Source: Flammulina velutipes (lineage: Eukaryota > Basidiomycota > Agaricomycetes > Agaricales > Physalacriaceae). Taken from it: a stretch of 64,000 nt of DNA. Location of the stretch: the NCBI GenBank assembly GCA_011800155.1, contig CM022372.1, positions 1,612,001 to 1,676,000 of the forward strand. Direction: 5' to 3'. Both the position numbers and the translations under genes were made by a program. This document shows, in pieces, positions 23,256 to 36,427 of the stretch; the first letter of the stretch is position 1; each line of letters begins with the position of its first letter. The notes below the pieces were generated by a model. The model was not told where the DNA came from. It saw nothing but the letters and a program-made list of their open reading frames with translations, and did not search any database.

Positions 23256-24290
23256 CTATGACACTTCCATTGCGTTGGGATCGTGTTGCACTGTAGCGGG
23301 AACGGGGATATGAACAGGGTGGTGTTCGCCAACGAGCGTACGTTTGCGATCGACCCTTTCGTCCTCGCTGTGAAGGGTCAGTGTCAGTGGAAATGTAAAG
23401 GTATTATGGACAAAGATGCGCACTCAGTGTCACTCTCGTCATCTTGACGTTTCCGACGTTGTATAGCACCGCTGGGGCGCGTCGGGTAGTCTTTCACGGC
23501 ATGGCTGGCACGGTATATGGCCTCATATTCCTGATTCCATGAGCTTCGAAAGTCGGATGAAGGGGGGAGAAACTTACCTTGAGTTGTGTGAGAAAACCTC
23601 CGTTAGGAGAGATACAGTATCGGCGATTCTGGACCATGTGAAGAGCTTCCTCCCAGCTCAATCGCTCTTGCTGCATAACGAACATCACGACAAATGCAGG
23701 TGACATGCTGATACCTCCTGGCATTTTTTAGATATAGGACACTACGGATCTAATGCCACTTACCATTACAGTGGACGAGAACCTTCCCGCCTTCTGCGAT
23801 GGCTTTATCAATGAATCCTTTTGCTCTGGGGTAGTGTAAGTGTCAAAAAGAGGACAGGAAGGCAGGACACGTACGTGGGGAACAACCGTATCAAATTCTG
23901 CTCTTCGCTGTCCTTGACATCCAACACGAGATATTTGAACTGGTCCGGGAAACGAGGCTTGACAGAGAAGGCCTCGGTGATGTCCCGTATGCAGACACTG
24001 AGAGACAAAATGAGCGAGGATGGAGGATCAAGAAGAGGCGGGATGGTACACGTGTGTTATACCGAGAGAGTGAAGCGTCTCTGCAGACTTTGAGACGACA
24101 AAGGATCCCAACCATAGATTTGGCAGTATTTCCTGACATTCGCGACGCATTTCGTATCTGAGTTGTGTCAGAACGAGTCAAGGATAGCCACGAGAGCGAC
24201 GCACCTCCATTCAACGTCTGCTGGGCCTTGGATAAGATCTTTCTTGCGCCGTTCTTCGTCGGTGGGCGCGCTGTCTGTGGCAATGTCCAT
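23256..24290 (-). CDS. STYX-like dual-specificity pseudophosphatase
   Basis: Multiple exons give about 230 residues. The fold is that of a dual-specificity phosphatase closest to STYX: EILPNLWLGSFVVSKSAETL, THVVCIRDITEAFSV, YLVLDVKDSEEQNLI, GFIDKAIAEGGKVLVHC, ALHMVQNRRYCISPNGGF and EYEAIYRA. In the signature loop Cys125 is present (VHCNGGISMSP), but the invariant Arg of C-x5-R is Met131, so phosphate binding and catalysis should be lost or very weak. Human STYX is also dead but through Cys to Gly with the Arg kept. STYX proteins bind phosphoproteins and F-box or MAPK partners. The gene starts at ATG 24290, 60 bp from the divergent ZNG1 gene. Confidence 0.87.
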
Positions 24291-24349
24291 GGTGGTCAAA
24301 AGCAGAGCGGCAATTCAGACGCGTGACAGCGTGACCCCGGTACTTACTC

Positions 24350-25725
24350 ATGGACGACGATCAAGTGCCGTGCGTTGCCAAACAATCCTTTGGTTCAATC
24401 GTGTCTGACCCTCTAGCACAGAACGCTCATTGAACATGACCCGCAGCCAATCGCAGAGCCGGATGCCGTCAGAGTTCCCCTTACAATCATCTGTGGCTTT
24501 CTCGGCGCGGGCAAGTCAACGCTGCTCAAGTACGCAACGATCTCTGACGGAATACGTATCTCATTCATATTTACAGGCGAATTCTTACTGAACGCCATGG
24601 CTATCGCATCGCCGTGATCATGAACGAATTCGGAGACTCTGCTGTAAGTACGTTCCCCCACATTTTTACTGGCCCCGTTCATTAAAATCCCAGGATATTG
24701 AAGGTCTGATTTTCTCACGCGTCGTATCTATCTCTCTCATCTCGGACCAGCAAAAACAATCAACGTCTCGGACACCTCTGGCACCGAGTCTGAGGAATTC
24801 CTCGAGCTCGCAAATGGATGTCTCTGCTGTAGCATCAAAGACACCGGAGTAGCTGCCATCGAAAAGCTCATGCAGCGAAAGGGCGCATTTGATTACATCC
24901 TACTGGAAACAACAGGCCTTGCCGATCCGGGACCTGTCGCGTCACTCTTTTGGCGGAACGAAGAGTATACCTGTGGTTTGGGCAAGGATATCGTGCTGGA
25001 TGGGGTTGTCTGCGTAGTAGACGCGCTCTTCGGCAGGCAACAAATGGAAGAAGACCACTCTGAAGATGAAGAAAACCAGGGCGAAAGCTTGCGGTAACTA
25101 CTTCCCTTCAACGCTCACAAATACCATATTGATTTTTGTTAGTCAGATTGCAGGCGCAGATGTCATCATACTCAACAAAGTAGACCTCGTCGATGCCGAC
25201 AAAGTTTCCGCTATCGAGAACACTATACGGCTCGTCAATCCCGTTGCACCCCTACATAAGACTGTTAAAGGCGAAATGGACATTGGGCTCCTCCTCAATA
25301 TGGAAGCTTATTCCTCTCATCGACAGCTCATCCGTCCTACTCAACACGAACACCATGACCATGATCATGATCACATCCACCCAACCCATTACGAAACACG
25401 CGGCATCTCTAGCCTCCAGATCACCATTCCCATCGTTTCCACCGCGGGACTGGATGCCTTGGACGCATGGATCCGCAGTGTCCTCTGGGAAAATCGACTT
25501 CCAGAAAGCGATGAGGCCTCGCTCGAGATATTACGCTGTAAAGGACTCTTTGTCACCGACACCGGCGAGCAGCACGTTTTACAGGGCGTCAGAAGTATGT
25601 ATGACATGTCAAAAGTGGAGGAAGAGGTATTGGGTATACCTGACCAGGGAAAGTTGGTACTAATTGGCAAAGGCTTAGACGACAACGTTAGAATTAGTCT
25701 GCGGTCAGTGAAGTTCAACCAATAA
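24350..25725 (+). CDS. ZNG1: Zinc-transferring GTPase ZNG1 (CobW/CBWD family)
   Basis: Several exons give about 360 residues. A five-residue first exon (MDDDQ) is spliced to [25 protein letters not shown], the CobW P-loop. Next come [27 protein letters not shown], the metal-binding [15 protein letters not shown] with its CxCC motif, [23 protein letters not shown] and a His/Asp-rich stretch ([15 protein letters not shown]) before the CobW C-terminal domain. ZNG1 delivers zinc to methionine aminopeptidase 1 using GTP. The short CPEL-like N-terminal docking motif known from vertebrates was not found; the N-terminus is very short. Two introns interrupt the NEFGDSADIEAK stretch, and the family sequence confirms both joins. 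Confidence 0.92.
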
Positions 25726-25870
25726 CTATAGTGTATATTTTGTAAGACGTTCGTTGTTCTATGGCGAAAATAAGCAGCAAGCAAGCTCATAGTCCATGTG
25801 GCGCAATGAAATGTGAACAATGTCTATCCCAAGTATCGACTTCGTCCAGACTTTCTTGCATCGTTACAAG

Positions 25871-28030
25871 CTAATTACCGCTAACAACAATCTCCTTGAC
25901 TTTGGAAAGTTTTGAGATGGTTTCGTCGTCGATATGGAGGTGCGCTTTTACAAGTTCCGGAGGTGTCAACGCAAGCCACTATCGGGGGACTGTGAGTTGT
26001 GAAATGGCACGACGGAGACAAGAATCATACTTGGCTGAGACTAAGATCCTGGTATCGGTCTACAAAACATCAGACATTGCAATAAGCACAAATATGAAAC
26101 CACCACTGACCTGTATTGAAGATCTCAAGGTAGCGCAATGTAGTGTTCCCTGTGTTCTCAACGTAGTGACCTGTATGGATATGTCAATATTTCCTCAATA
26201 TATAGCCTTGATGGTTCATGTACCCATGGATGCAGGAATGTATGCTGAAAGGAACATGAGCGAGAGAACACGATCTTCGAGAAACAAAGAGCCTACCGAT
26301 ATCACCAGGTTGATAGTTGAACGTAGTCGCAACGCCACCAGAAGCGAAGATCGTGACGCGAGCAGTGCCTTCTCTACACATATAGGTTAGAAACGGGATG
26401 CAAGGTCATTATCATCTGGTCGACAACGCACAGGAAGAAACTCCATTCATCCATCGTCGGGTGCCAATGAAGCTCCCTCATAGCTCCCGGGTTGACCGTA
26501 AGTTCCGCTGCAGCAATTGTGTTCGACACCTTGAACGTGGTGGAATCGACGACTTTGACCGTGCCGCCGGGGAGTTGCGTAGCGTTGACTTGAGACAAAG
26601 CGAACGTGTATGGGTCGGGGACTGTGCCCTGTGGGCTAACAGGAGCTTGAGCATCATCGGGAGGAGGTGCTAAAGCACCAGTAAATAGATATCATATGAT
26701 ATTGGGATTTTGACTGACCGCTAGGAAAGATGTATAATTCTTGTTCGGGTATGTGCGCGAAGGCTTCTGGGTCGGTGACGTGGAAATTCTTGCGAATGAC
26801 TATGTAGACAGTGAGCAATAGATCCCGGAATCGGTCCGTTCATACTGACCTTCGGCAGGGACATGGGCCAACCAATCTGTCAGCTATAAGAAAGTTTTCA
26901 GATGGCGATCGTGAGGATATCCGATACGAAGGGCTCACAAGGAAAGTACCGTCTTCATTGAAATCGCCAGTATCAAAGACCTAGTGCATCCAATCAATAC
27001 TTTTCTCAAGACACAAGAGTTTCTGCGTACCAGAATGAATTCTGAACCTTCCGGATCGTCATCAGTCGCCTGCAGTGAATGGGGCACTCCAGGAGGGAAG
27101 AACCATAGATCTCCCGCTTTCTGTTAGTCACATCAACACACTGCGTCCAAAAGGATGCCGCAAAACTCTACGTACGACTGTTCCCAAGAAGTTACGTCCC
27201 TCGGAGTCGACAGCAGTGACTTGTGTCGTTCCCTAGACACTGTCAGGATCTTGTACAGAGAGATTACGACTTAGAATGGCGAACCTTAAGAACATACGCC
27301 CACTCAAGTAAGATATCAGTAAGATACACGTCAAGATAATTCTGAATAGCTTACTTCGGAATTCTTGTGCCAATGTAGCTCCCTAAAGTTGAGTGTGAAT
27401 ATCGATAATACACTATGGTGCAAACTTCTGTGCCATACCTGATCGCACCGGGTTCGAGCCTCATGTTGACACTAGACATCTCTGGAGGGAGGGAATAAGC
27501 AACGCTCCAGGATTAGCCACTGCAATGAACGCTTACTTGTGGCAATAGGCAGCACCTCCTCTAAGGATACGTTAACACGGCGCTACACCATTCAATGAAA
27601 GAAAATAGCCGCACCATTCTGCTGCCGAGCCCAACCGCCCGTTTGCAGTCTGTTATGGCTCAGAGAGAACGGCCATTTGGCGTTCCCGCTGTGCATCCAT
27701 ATCCATGAGCTATGATAGCAACAAGAGGAATGGTGAGAAGACCACATACACAAATCCCTTGTCAGTTGTGGGTGGAGCAAAGAGATCTGGGTTTTCCAAG
27801 TCTATGGGTATGTTGTCGGGACCCATGATGGGAGCCCCGAGCGAGCCACGAATGGGGGCGACGACAGAAGGTGAGCTGTAGGGGCCCCAGAGTGGCTCAT
27901 TAGGCTCTGTACCGGCAAAGGGAACTGTAGCCCATGGAGGCTGAGCAGACCCGGAGCTCGATGGTGTTGGGATTGAAGCAACCTGCACGGCGCACAAGAC
28001 GAAAGGAAGAAGAGATCTCAGAGATAGCAT
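25871..28030 (-). CDS. Secreted oxalate decarboxylase (bicupin)
   Basis: A gene with many very short exons and introns encodes about 460 residues. The signal peptide MLSLRSLLPFVLCAVQVAS is followed by two cupin domains. Cupin 1 has MRLEPGAIRELHWHKNSEWAY and FFPPGVPHSLQ. Cupin 2 has ELTVNPGAMRELHWHPTMDEW and MGHYVENTGN. Each keeps the HxH, Glu and His residues that bind manganese. The enzyme splits oxalate to formate and CO2 and is common in wood- and litter-decay fungi that secrete oxalate. The last exon ends LSKVKEIVVSGN with TAG 25871-25873. Exon limits in 26700-27700 are approximate. Its 3' end faces that of ZNG1. Confidence 0.88.
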
Positions 28031-29190
28031 GTCAAGGAGTAGGAGGGAAAGCCAAAGGTGAACTTGAAGCTGATTTGAGACCTCCGAACGGGTCTCCTTA
28101 TAAAGGGATTTTATAATAGTTATTTGCACTTTCATGACGTCTGACTCTGAAGTCCTGGTTGTAAGGATCGCACCTAACCCAGTCGTGTCTCAAGGAACAC
28201 TAGTCGCCATAGAGCGGCCACAAATAAGTTTTCCGGTTTCCGCCGGGCGTTCATGGGGATGCAATCGGTAATGAATATCCGGGGCGCACTAAAGGCGCAG
28301 TCAATAGCAGGTAGACCATAGTCAACGGCACAGAGATGTTCCCATCGAGCGGAGGTCATGAGGTCAATGAGACATTTTTAGTATTGAATCGTAGTAAGGA
28401 TGATCCCAGAGGGCGGCTTGCGCGGATTTGGGAAGCGACACTGGGGAATGGAGCGTTCGTCAGCGAGTCCTTCGCCTGCCACGAGCTATATTTGGTTGGT
28501 AAGAATCCAATGGTTAATAGGGTTGCTCAGCAGCAGCGCCAATACAGCGGCTGCACTCAAGTGTGTAGAGCTAGAGCAGAAATGGAGACTTGACTGTTAA
28601 CGTTGTTGACAGAGATGTGGACCGAGGGCCGAGGCTCCGAGCGTCCGTTTTTGCAATTTCTCGTGCCATCAATATCGTCCTCATTGGCATACGCTCTCAT
28701 CTTCGTCACGGTCGAAAGTCAGGCCTTGGTCACGAACGCCATACGAGGAGCTTCCCGACCGCCATATTCTTCAATATTGAATATTGCAATCTCTGAGCAT
28801 GATCAGATGTAAACGTTTCCGAGTTCTTCGCCGTGACACCTATGGTCGGGGTATCGCTCAGGCATAAGGCTTATAGGAGCATACGTCTACTCTGTATGTA
28901 TGGCCATTGTCACCGCACTAATGAGCTGTAAGCCGCTGTGAGTGTCGGTTTTCCTTCCTTTGCAGGGAGCTACTCGACATGGAAAGTATTTTCAAAGGAA
29001 CAATCGATCAGTATTGGCCACACACCACAGTGACCCCTGGGGATGACTGAAACGTTCTCTTAATATCGCATTATATTGGCCAACTGCGCAGCTTTCGAGG
29101 ATCTGCCATCTGGGTGCCGCAGCAGTAATCGGCCCGGAAGGCCAACATCGAAGTGCGTTCGACCTGCTTTCCACTCCCATCTTCCTTGCA
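28031..29190. other. Intergenic, divergent promoters
   Basis: About 1.16 kb between the divergent oxalate decarboxylase and Zn2Cys6 genes. Short frames exist, but none shows a start, splice pattern or motif that supports a gene. It is likely regulatory sequence for both. Confidence 0.45.
28098..28103 (-). promoter_or_regulatory. TATA-like box of oxalate decarboxylase
   Basis: TTATAA within CCTTTATAAGG lies about 70 nt upstream of the start codon at 28030 on the minus strand. Confidence 0.4.
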
Positions 29191-30457
29191 ATGGGAGTCA
29201 AACGCCCACATAGAAAAACAAGAACTGGATGCCAAACTTGCCGGAGTCGCAGAGTAAAGGTGTGCTTAGAACACTTTCTGAATTCTTGTATGACGCGCTC
29301 AGAAGTTCACTCAGTGCGATGAAGAGTCCCCTGTCTGCAAAAATTGCAGTAGGAGGAGCATTGAATGCATCTGGGGCCATTCTATCACTTCCTCTTCCTC
29401 TGCGGCGTCTTCCAATCCGCAGACTCCGTCTCAGAGCTCAATATGTGGACTCGAACAGGCTTTAACATTACACGGCGCGTCGATTATCCCGTTGGACCTA
29501 CCCACGCTAGAGCTCATGCATCACTACACCAATACCATATGCTTCACTATATATGGCTATGAACCTATCGCCGAGGTCTGGAAATCCGTCGTACCAACCC
29601 TTGCTTTCTCCTCCCACGCACACTTCCTCCTACACGCGATGCTTGCCGTCTCAGCCTTGCATCTCTCTCAGATGCAGGTCAACCCTTCGAACTCCCTCAA
29701 ATACACCTATGCTGCCACAGGCCATTTCAACAACGCGAAGCAAGCCTTCACAGCCTTGCTTGACAGAGTTCCCGAACCAGATGGCCTGGGCATCCACTTC
29801 GTCACCCACCAGCTTCTGGCTATTTACAGTTATGCGTGTCCCAAGGCCGTAGTCAACGCGGATTGGATTCTTTTCTTTCGTCAGCATTGCAGTCACTCAG
29901 ACATCCGTAAAATGTGGAACCAATATGCTGAGAGTCCTATAGCACCAATGCTCTTTCATCTCTCCGAAAAATACCAACAGAGCGTAAATCTTCAATCCTT
30001 CCAATCCAACTCCATCTTCTATCACTTCCCCGAATGTTTATCAACTATCCATCTTCCGGGTTCTGGTGCACCAAATCCGCAGGAAGTGATGGATCCTCTC
30101 GTGTCGGAAGCATACGCAGGTGCTGTACGGGAGACGATGAACGTGTTATCGATTCCTTCCACTCCCGGGGGCGACATGCAATACCTCGGTTGGTTCATAA
30201 ACGTGCCACACGAGTATATGTCGCTGCTCCGGCAGCGAAGGCCCCGCGCTTTGGTAATCGCAGCACACTACTGTGCCATCATGGCACATATTAATGTCGC
30301 TCAAGTTGCGCCTTGGTGGGTTTCATCTGGGCAGAGATGGAGGGATGAAGTGGACGATATTCGGCGGCAGCTTGGGGACGAGTGGAAGGATTGGTTGCCC
30401 CCAGAGATATCCTTGTTCGAAGGAATGGGCTCTCTGACAGCCTGGATAGGGTCTTAA
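29191..30457 (+). CDS. Zn2Cys6 transcription factor (UPC2-like regulatory domain)
   Basis: One 55-nt intron (29260-29314) splits the zinc cluster. The join gives Cys14, 17, 24, 31, 34 and 41 in the canonical form GCQTCRSRRVKCDEESPVCKNC. The total is 403 residues. After a Ser/Pro linker the C-terminal part resembles the fungal-specific domain of Upc2/Ecm22-type regulators: PTLELMHHYTNTICFTIYG, HFLLHAMLAVSALHLS, YAATGHFNNAKQAFT and RRPRALVIAAHYCAIMAH. Such proteins bind CGG-type sites, and several control sterol or secondary metabolism. The target genes here are unknown. The adjacent oxalate decarboxylase is a possible but unproven target because the two share an upstream region. Confidence 0.88.
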
Positions 30458-30742
30458 TCTTTTTGGCTTGGAATATTGGGAAAATGAAGTTGGAAGGGCG
30501 ATAGCTGTATACCTAATGGAACTATGACTAGATATTCATCGTTATTGACTCATCACGCGCTGTCTTATGGTTTTGCGATGCGTGGCGTGATTTAAGACTT
30601 CGGACCGATCTACCGTGACAACCGCTTTCTGCCAAACAGCAATCCATTGCCAGAGCTTTTCCGTTGATAACGTCTGTGTTCTTTCGAAAACTTTTGAATT
30701 TATGGTGATACTTGCGTCTTTAATGTAGTCTCTATCCTTCAT

Positions 30743-32397
30743 ATGGCCGAGTTATCTATGCCTGAACAAGCGAAGTAAGTAAATATTCTTATCTTGCCTG
30801 GCCTTTCTAACCAGTGCGTAGCCACTCGCACCATTATTGTCAGGCTGGGACTAAAGTGTGTCCAATCAGCGCATTTGAAGCTTCCATTCCAGCCTTCGAG
30901 CTCGACGCGCATAGTCAAACATTTTTTACCACGAATGAACCCCCGGATGTCGCTGCCCTCCCCACCCTACTCTCCGGTCTCGCGATCTCGCGTTCCATCT
31001 ATGCCAATATCGATGAACGTATCACGGCCATGCACGTCGTTCTGGAACAGATGCAGAAAGCGAAAGCTGCTGCCGCCTTGACCGTCAAGCAGTACGAAGG
31101 AGCTACCCATCCCATCCGTTCGCTTCCCGACGACATCCTTCTCTCTATCTTCGAGTGGTGCACATTTGTAAGACAGCCACATATCGATTATCTTTCTTCC
31201 AAGACTACACCTTGGACAATAGCCCGAGTCTCTAGTCGCTGGCGCACACTGGCGCTTGCGTCGCCGCGCCTGTGGTCCCTCATTGACATCTATTCCAATG
31301 ACTATCGTCCCACAGGACTGAAACTGCACAGACTGGCATTGACAATCAATCGTTCCAAAGATTGCGACCTTTCCGTCAAGATCTGGCATAATCATCCGCA
31401 AGATACTTTCCTGGAAGAATGCTTTCGTCTTCTCGAACCGACGACGGACCGCTGGAGATGGGCGGATCTGATGCTCTATTCCACCTTCCTTACACCTCTT
31501 ATGGGACGCACTCTCCGTCGTTTAACGCAAGCACATATCTTTTTACTCCACAACAATCGGACAAACTCAACATATCTTGACATGGATACTGCATTCAAGT
31601 TCTGGTACACACCGAATCTTACCAGACTCAGCCTACCGAGTTCGACGAGTATGAGGCTGTCGTTGGACAACATTACATGGTATTCTTGCAACGAGCGCGC
31701 GCTTCAATATCTCCCCAAACTCACATCATTGGAGCATCTATCGCTGTCTTCCATTAGAATGGGAAGTTCGGAGCCAGAGATGAAGGATGATCTCGGGGCC
31801 TCTTTTCCATTAACAATGCCCACTGTACGTTCTCTTTCCGTGGCGCATGCTGTAGGAAGCATCCAGGAATTCTCTGAGCTCCTCGTATTACCCTCCTTGA
31901 TTACCCTCGCCTTATCATTCGAAACCTTCCGCCCGCCATTTCCAACTTTCCGTGGATCCATTCGTCACCTTCAAAACCTCTCCATATGCATTAGGACTGC
32001 GTCAGGACGTTTTGACAATGCCATCACCCATAATAAATTTCTATCGTTCCTCGCAGAATGCACATCGGTGACGGCCATCTATCTGGGGGCGCATATTGCC
32101 GATGTGGCTACATTGAATGAATTGCAAAGTTTTGCCATGCTACCAAAACTCACGAGCTTGCGTACCGATGCACAAGTGATGCGAGTCCATCCTGGTTGTC
32201 TCATCGACCTTGTAGAGTCTCGATGTAGCTGGGAGGGTCAATCAGCGAGGCTGACGGAGCTGAGGATCGTGGAAGAGGAAACACAAAGAAAGGCGAGGTG
32301 GACAGAGTTGGATATTGCGACAGAGGAACTGTTGGAGAGATGGGAGGTCCTTCGTACGAAGGTAAACGTCCTTGACGTCTATGAGAACCTCTTCTGA
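30743..32397 (+). CDS. F-box protein with LRR-like C-terminus
   Basis: A small first exon (30743-30774, MAELSMPEQA) and a long second exon from 30822 give about 535 residues. A coiled region (SIYANIDERITAMHVVLEQM) comes first, then the F-box-like motif HPIRSLPDDILLSIFEWCTF and WTIARVSSRWRTLALASPRLWSLI. The remaining 350 residues have the leucine-rich, weakly repetitive character of the large F-box family of agaricomycetes (LTSLEHLSLSSIRM, LTRLSLP, LPKLTSL). The F-box would bind Skp1 and the C-terminus would recruit substrates to an SCF ubiquitin ligase. The family is expanded in these fungi, and individual targets are unknown. Confidence 0.85.
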
Positions 32398-32488
32398 AAG
32401 TGTACTGTTTTAATTATCGTTGGTGACAATGCGCCGGTGCCGATTATCTCGGACCGGTAATCCGTTAACATTTTGCTCCATTTCCACC

Positions 32489-35400
32489 ATGGCCGACTCT
32501 CAAAACGTACGCATAATAACAACTCTAGGGCATGTCGACCACGGAAAGACTACGCTTATGGACTCCCTTCTCGCTGCAAACAACATCATCTCTTCAAGAA
32601 TGGCTGGAAAGATGAGATATCTCGATAGTCGAGAGGACGAACAAGAACGCGGAATCACGATGGAGAGCAGCGCAGTGTCATTGAAGTTCCAAGTCATGAA
32701 CAAAGGATCGGATGGAGGTTGGCTGTTTGTTTTTCTTCACGTCCGAATGTCTTGAATGAAATGCCTAGAAAGATCTCCGATAAATTATCTCATTAACATG
32801 GTGGACACACCGGGACACGTCGATTTTTCAGGCGAAGTGTCTACTGCGTCGCGCCTATGTGACGGTGCGCTCGTACTAGTCGATGTTGTGGAAGGAGTCT
32901 GCACTCAGGTAAGCTGCGCATAGACCAGAAGTGATCCAGTTGCTCATGACACAATCAGACGATCTCAGTGCTTCGACAAGCCTGGAAAGATAGATTACAG
33001 CCTATCCTCGTCATCAACAAGTTTGACAGATTGATAACAGAACTGCAGCTTGCCCCGTCAGAGGCTTACCATCATCTGGCCCGGCTCATTGAGCAGGTGA
33101 ACGCTGTGATGGGAAGCTTCTTTGCCAGTGAGCGGATGGACGATGATTGGCGATGGCAGCAAGAGAGAGAGCGGCGGCTGGCGGAAAAAAAGGAACGACA
33201 CGCCGATGAAACTGACGCGACCGTTAACGAGCAAGAAGAATTTCAAGAAAAGGACGATGAAGATATCTACTTCGCCCCGGAAAAGGGCAACGTAGTCTTT
33301 GCTTCTGCCATCGATGGTTGGGGTTTCCGAATCGGCAAGTTCGCCCAGTTGTACGCTGCCAAACTCGGCATTAAGGAGGCCAACCTTCGACGCGTCTTGT
33401 GGGGCGACTATTACTTGGATCCCAAAACCAAGCGAGTAATCAGTTACAAGCATCTGCGCGGACGCGCCCTCAAACCTCTCTTTGTGCAGTTTGTCCTGGA
33501 TAATATTTGGGCAGTTTATGACGCCGTCGTCTTAAATCCGTATGTGGCCCGGTTCGTCTCATCGAACTACACTAACAGATGACTAGCAATCCCGAAAAAG
33601 TTGTCAAGATTACGACTGCTCTCAGCCTGAAAATACCTCTGAGAGACCTAAAATCCAAGGACACTCGTCATCTTCTCGCTCTCATCTTTTCCCAGTGGCT
33701 CTCCCTATCCACATGCATCATCCAAGCTGTCATCGATATAGTCCCAGCACCTCCCGTCGCCCAAGCCACAAGGATACCGAAAATGCTATATCCAGAGATT
33801 TTCGATGCTACGATAGAGCCCAAAAACAAACTTGAACAAAACCTATTCCGAGCAGAATCCGGACCAGATGCATCTATCTGCGCGTATGTGAGCAAGATGT
33901 TTGCTGTTTCACCGAAGGATCTGCCCGAGAACAAGAAAAAGAGCTTGACAGCAGAGGATATGCGCGCTCGTGCTCGGGACGCCAGACTAGCACAGCAGAA
34001 AGCTGCAGAAGAGGCTGCGGCGGAAGCTCCTGAAGCTGCTCTAGAGGGCCTTGATATCTCATCGGCCCAGGCTAGTACACCTGTGGAAGCAAGCACGCCC
34101 AAAGAGCCTGTAGATGATGTCGAGATCATTCTTGGATTCGCGCGATTATATTCTGGCACCGTAACAGTCGGTTCCAAGGTCAATTGTGTACTACCCAAAT
34201 ACAACGCATCCCTGCCGTCAGGCCATCCCAAAAATACGAAGTTCCTCAAAACGGCAACGGTGGATGGCTTGTATGTGATGATGGGCAAGGAATTGGTGGC
34301 TGTGGATTCGGTGCAGGCTGGAAATCTCTTTGCGATCAAAGGCTTGGAGGGTATCGTTTGGCGAAGTGCTACGTTGTGCGCGCCTGGCGGAGGCATCGTC
34401 GACGATAACGTCTCCGACGATTGTTTAATCAACCTGGGACGCGTCGACCGTTCGGTATGTCATTCTCCTTGTTTTCATTATGGGTTGTCTTTTAATTCGA
34501 CTTCTAGGTCCCTCCGATCGTCCGGGTAGCAGTCGAGTCGGTAGTGCCAGCTGATATGCACAAAGTTGTACAAGGGCTCAAGCTTCTAGTCCAGTCTGAT
34601 CCTTCTGTTGAGATGTTCCAGCAGCAGACCGGCGAGTATGTTATTGTTGGCGCTGGTGAGCTTCACCTCGAGGTGAGTTGAATGCTAGATTCGGAGGCTG
34701 GGCCACTCATTGTCCGTGTAGCGATGCTTAAAGGATTTGCGAGAGCGCTTCGCAAAGGTTGAAATACAGGCTTCGAAGCCCATAGTACCATTCAGGGAGA
34801 CTACTGTGAAAGGAATTGGTGATTGGCCCCGTCTCTAGAAGAAATATCATCTAACCACATGCAGATATGGCACCTCCGAAGAATGCTGGTCAGCCCCGAG
34901 GGACGACCAAAGGTTCGAGTTCGAACAACCTTGTGAACTTTACGATACGTGCATCCCCGCTCCCTCGGCCTATTCTTGACTTTCTTTTGGACAACATTGC
35001 GATTCTAAGGAAGCTGGAGAGAGATCGTAAGGGATTGGACACGTCCTCGGAAGAAGAAGCAGAAGAGGAATCCGTCGAGGTTGACGGGGAGATAACGCGA
35101 AAGCCGACCGTCAAGGCTGACCAGTTCTGGAGTGCGCTCGAAGAAGTGCTGAAGAGCGCTGGTGGCGAATGGGCTGGTATCCTTGAGCAGATATGGTCAT
35201 TTGGTCCTCGGCAGGCTGGGGGTTGCATCTTAATTGATAGCAGAAAGAGCGGTACTATACGGTCGTAGGTTTTTCCCATCTTCTTTTGATGACAGCAATA
35301 TTGAACGAACGCGCAATTTCAGGTTCAAGCAGCGTCTGGATCGAGCAAAGGCGGGAGAAGCTGCAGACGTTGATTATTCCGACAAGACGACGCATGATTT

Positions 35401-36244
35401 CCACAACTGTGTGGAGACCGGCTTCCAGCTTGCTACGTTCCAGGGACCTCTTTGTGCGGAGCCCGTGGAAGGTGTGGCGTACTTTTTTGAGGACATGACG
35501 ATCAATGATGAGGGGCTTGAAAAGGAGATTGGTTCGTTGCCGATCCGATTTGTTGAGATTTCTGGCTGACTGTTTGGTGTAGAGCAAAATCGACTGGCAC
35601 AGGTTACGGGTTCGATGATCTCAGCTGTGCGAGATGCGTGCAGGAATGGGCTACTGGATTGGTCCCCTCGTTTGATGCTGGCGATGTACACGTGTGATAT
35701 ACAATGTTCAAGTAAGGTCGGGATTATTTTTGGTGAGATTGTGTTGCTGATGATCATTACAGCGGACGTGCTTGGTAAAGTGTACGGTGTTGTGGCGAAG
35801 AGACGGGGACGGATTGTATCCGAAGAGATGCGCGAGGGCACGTCGTTCTTTACTGTGTCAGCTTTGCTCCCTGTGGTGGAGAGCTTCGGGTTTGCAGACG
35901 GTGAAGTGCCTCAGGATTGGAGGACGATCATATTGCTCATGATTGACATAGATATACGCAAGAAGACATCTGGGGCGGCGAGTCCTCAATTGATTTTCAG
36001 CGGGTGAGTTGCATTATGGTGACCTGAATTTTAAATAACCAAGGGCGTGTTCAGGTATGAGATGTTGGACCAGGATCCCTTCTGGGTGCCTACCACTGAG
36101 GAAGAATTGGAAGATCTGGGTGAAAAGGCTGACCGGGCGAATGTGGCGAAAGTGTACATGGATGCGGTGCGAGAACGCAAAGGACTGTTTGTGGACCGAA
36201 AGATAGTTGAGTTTGCGGAGAAGCAGAGGACACTGAAGCGGTAA
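32489..36244 (+). CDS. EFL1: Elongation factor-like GTPase EFL1 (Ria1)
   Basis: About ten introns and roughly 1,050 residues. The EF2-like G domain has [44 protein letters not shown] and VINKFDRL. A family-typical acidic insertion follows, then EF2 domains [62 protein letters not shown] and [25 protein letters not shown]1 acts with SBDS to release eIF6 from pre-60S subunits in the cytosol. The start at ATG 32489 (MADSQNVR) matches the usual N-terminus. All joins in the last third were checked by frame. It ends at [11 protein letters not shown], only 183 bp before the RasGEF start. Confidence 0.94.
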
Positions 36245-36427
36245 AGCCTAAGATCAATTTAGTGGTCAGGGCTATGGAGATTACATAATCATTTGCATCA
36301 GAAGTTGAGCAGCAGCGCATCGACTTGAAGCTTGACTGCGATACTCGCGAAATCTGTCTGCGTTTGTGTGGGTAAAATTTTCTTGGAAAACCGGAGCCCT
36401 TGGAGGCAGGCAACGGACGAGGCCCCT

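Noticed and set aside
27440..27465. GGTTCGAGCC as a tRNA B box
   Set aside because: It lies inside the oxalate decarboxylase gene with no A box or acceptor-stem pairing. No tRNA gene was found in the window.
25871..30457. A co-regulated cluster of oxalate decarboxylase and the divergent Zn2Cys6 factor
   Set aside because: Only a shared upstream region supports it. No further pathway gene is nearby, so it is not claimed.
33668..34432. A 254-codon open frame on the minus strand
   Set aside because: It lies wholly opposite the EFL1 exon whose protein is unmistakable, and its composition is that of a mirror frame.
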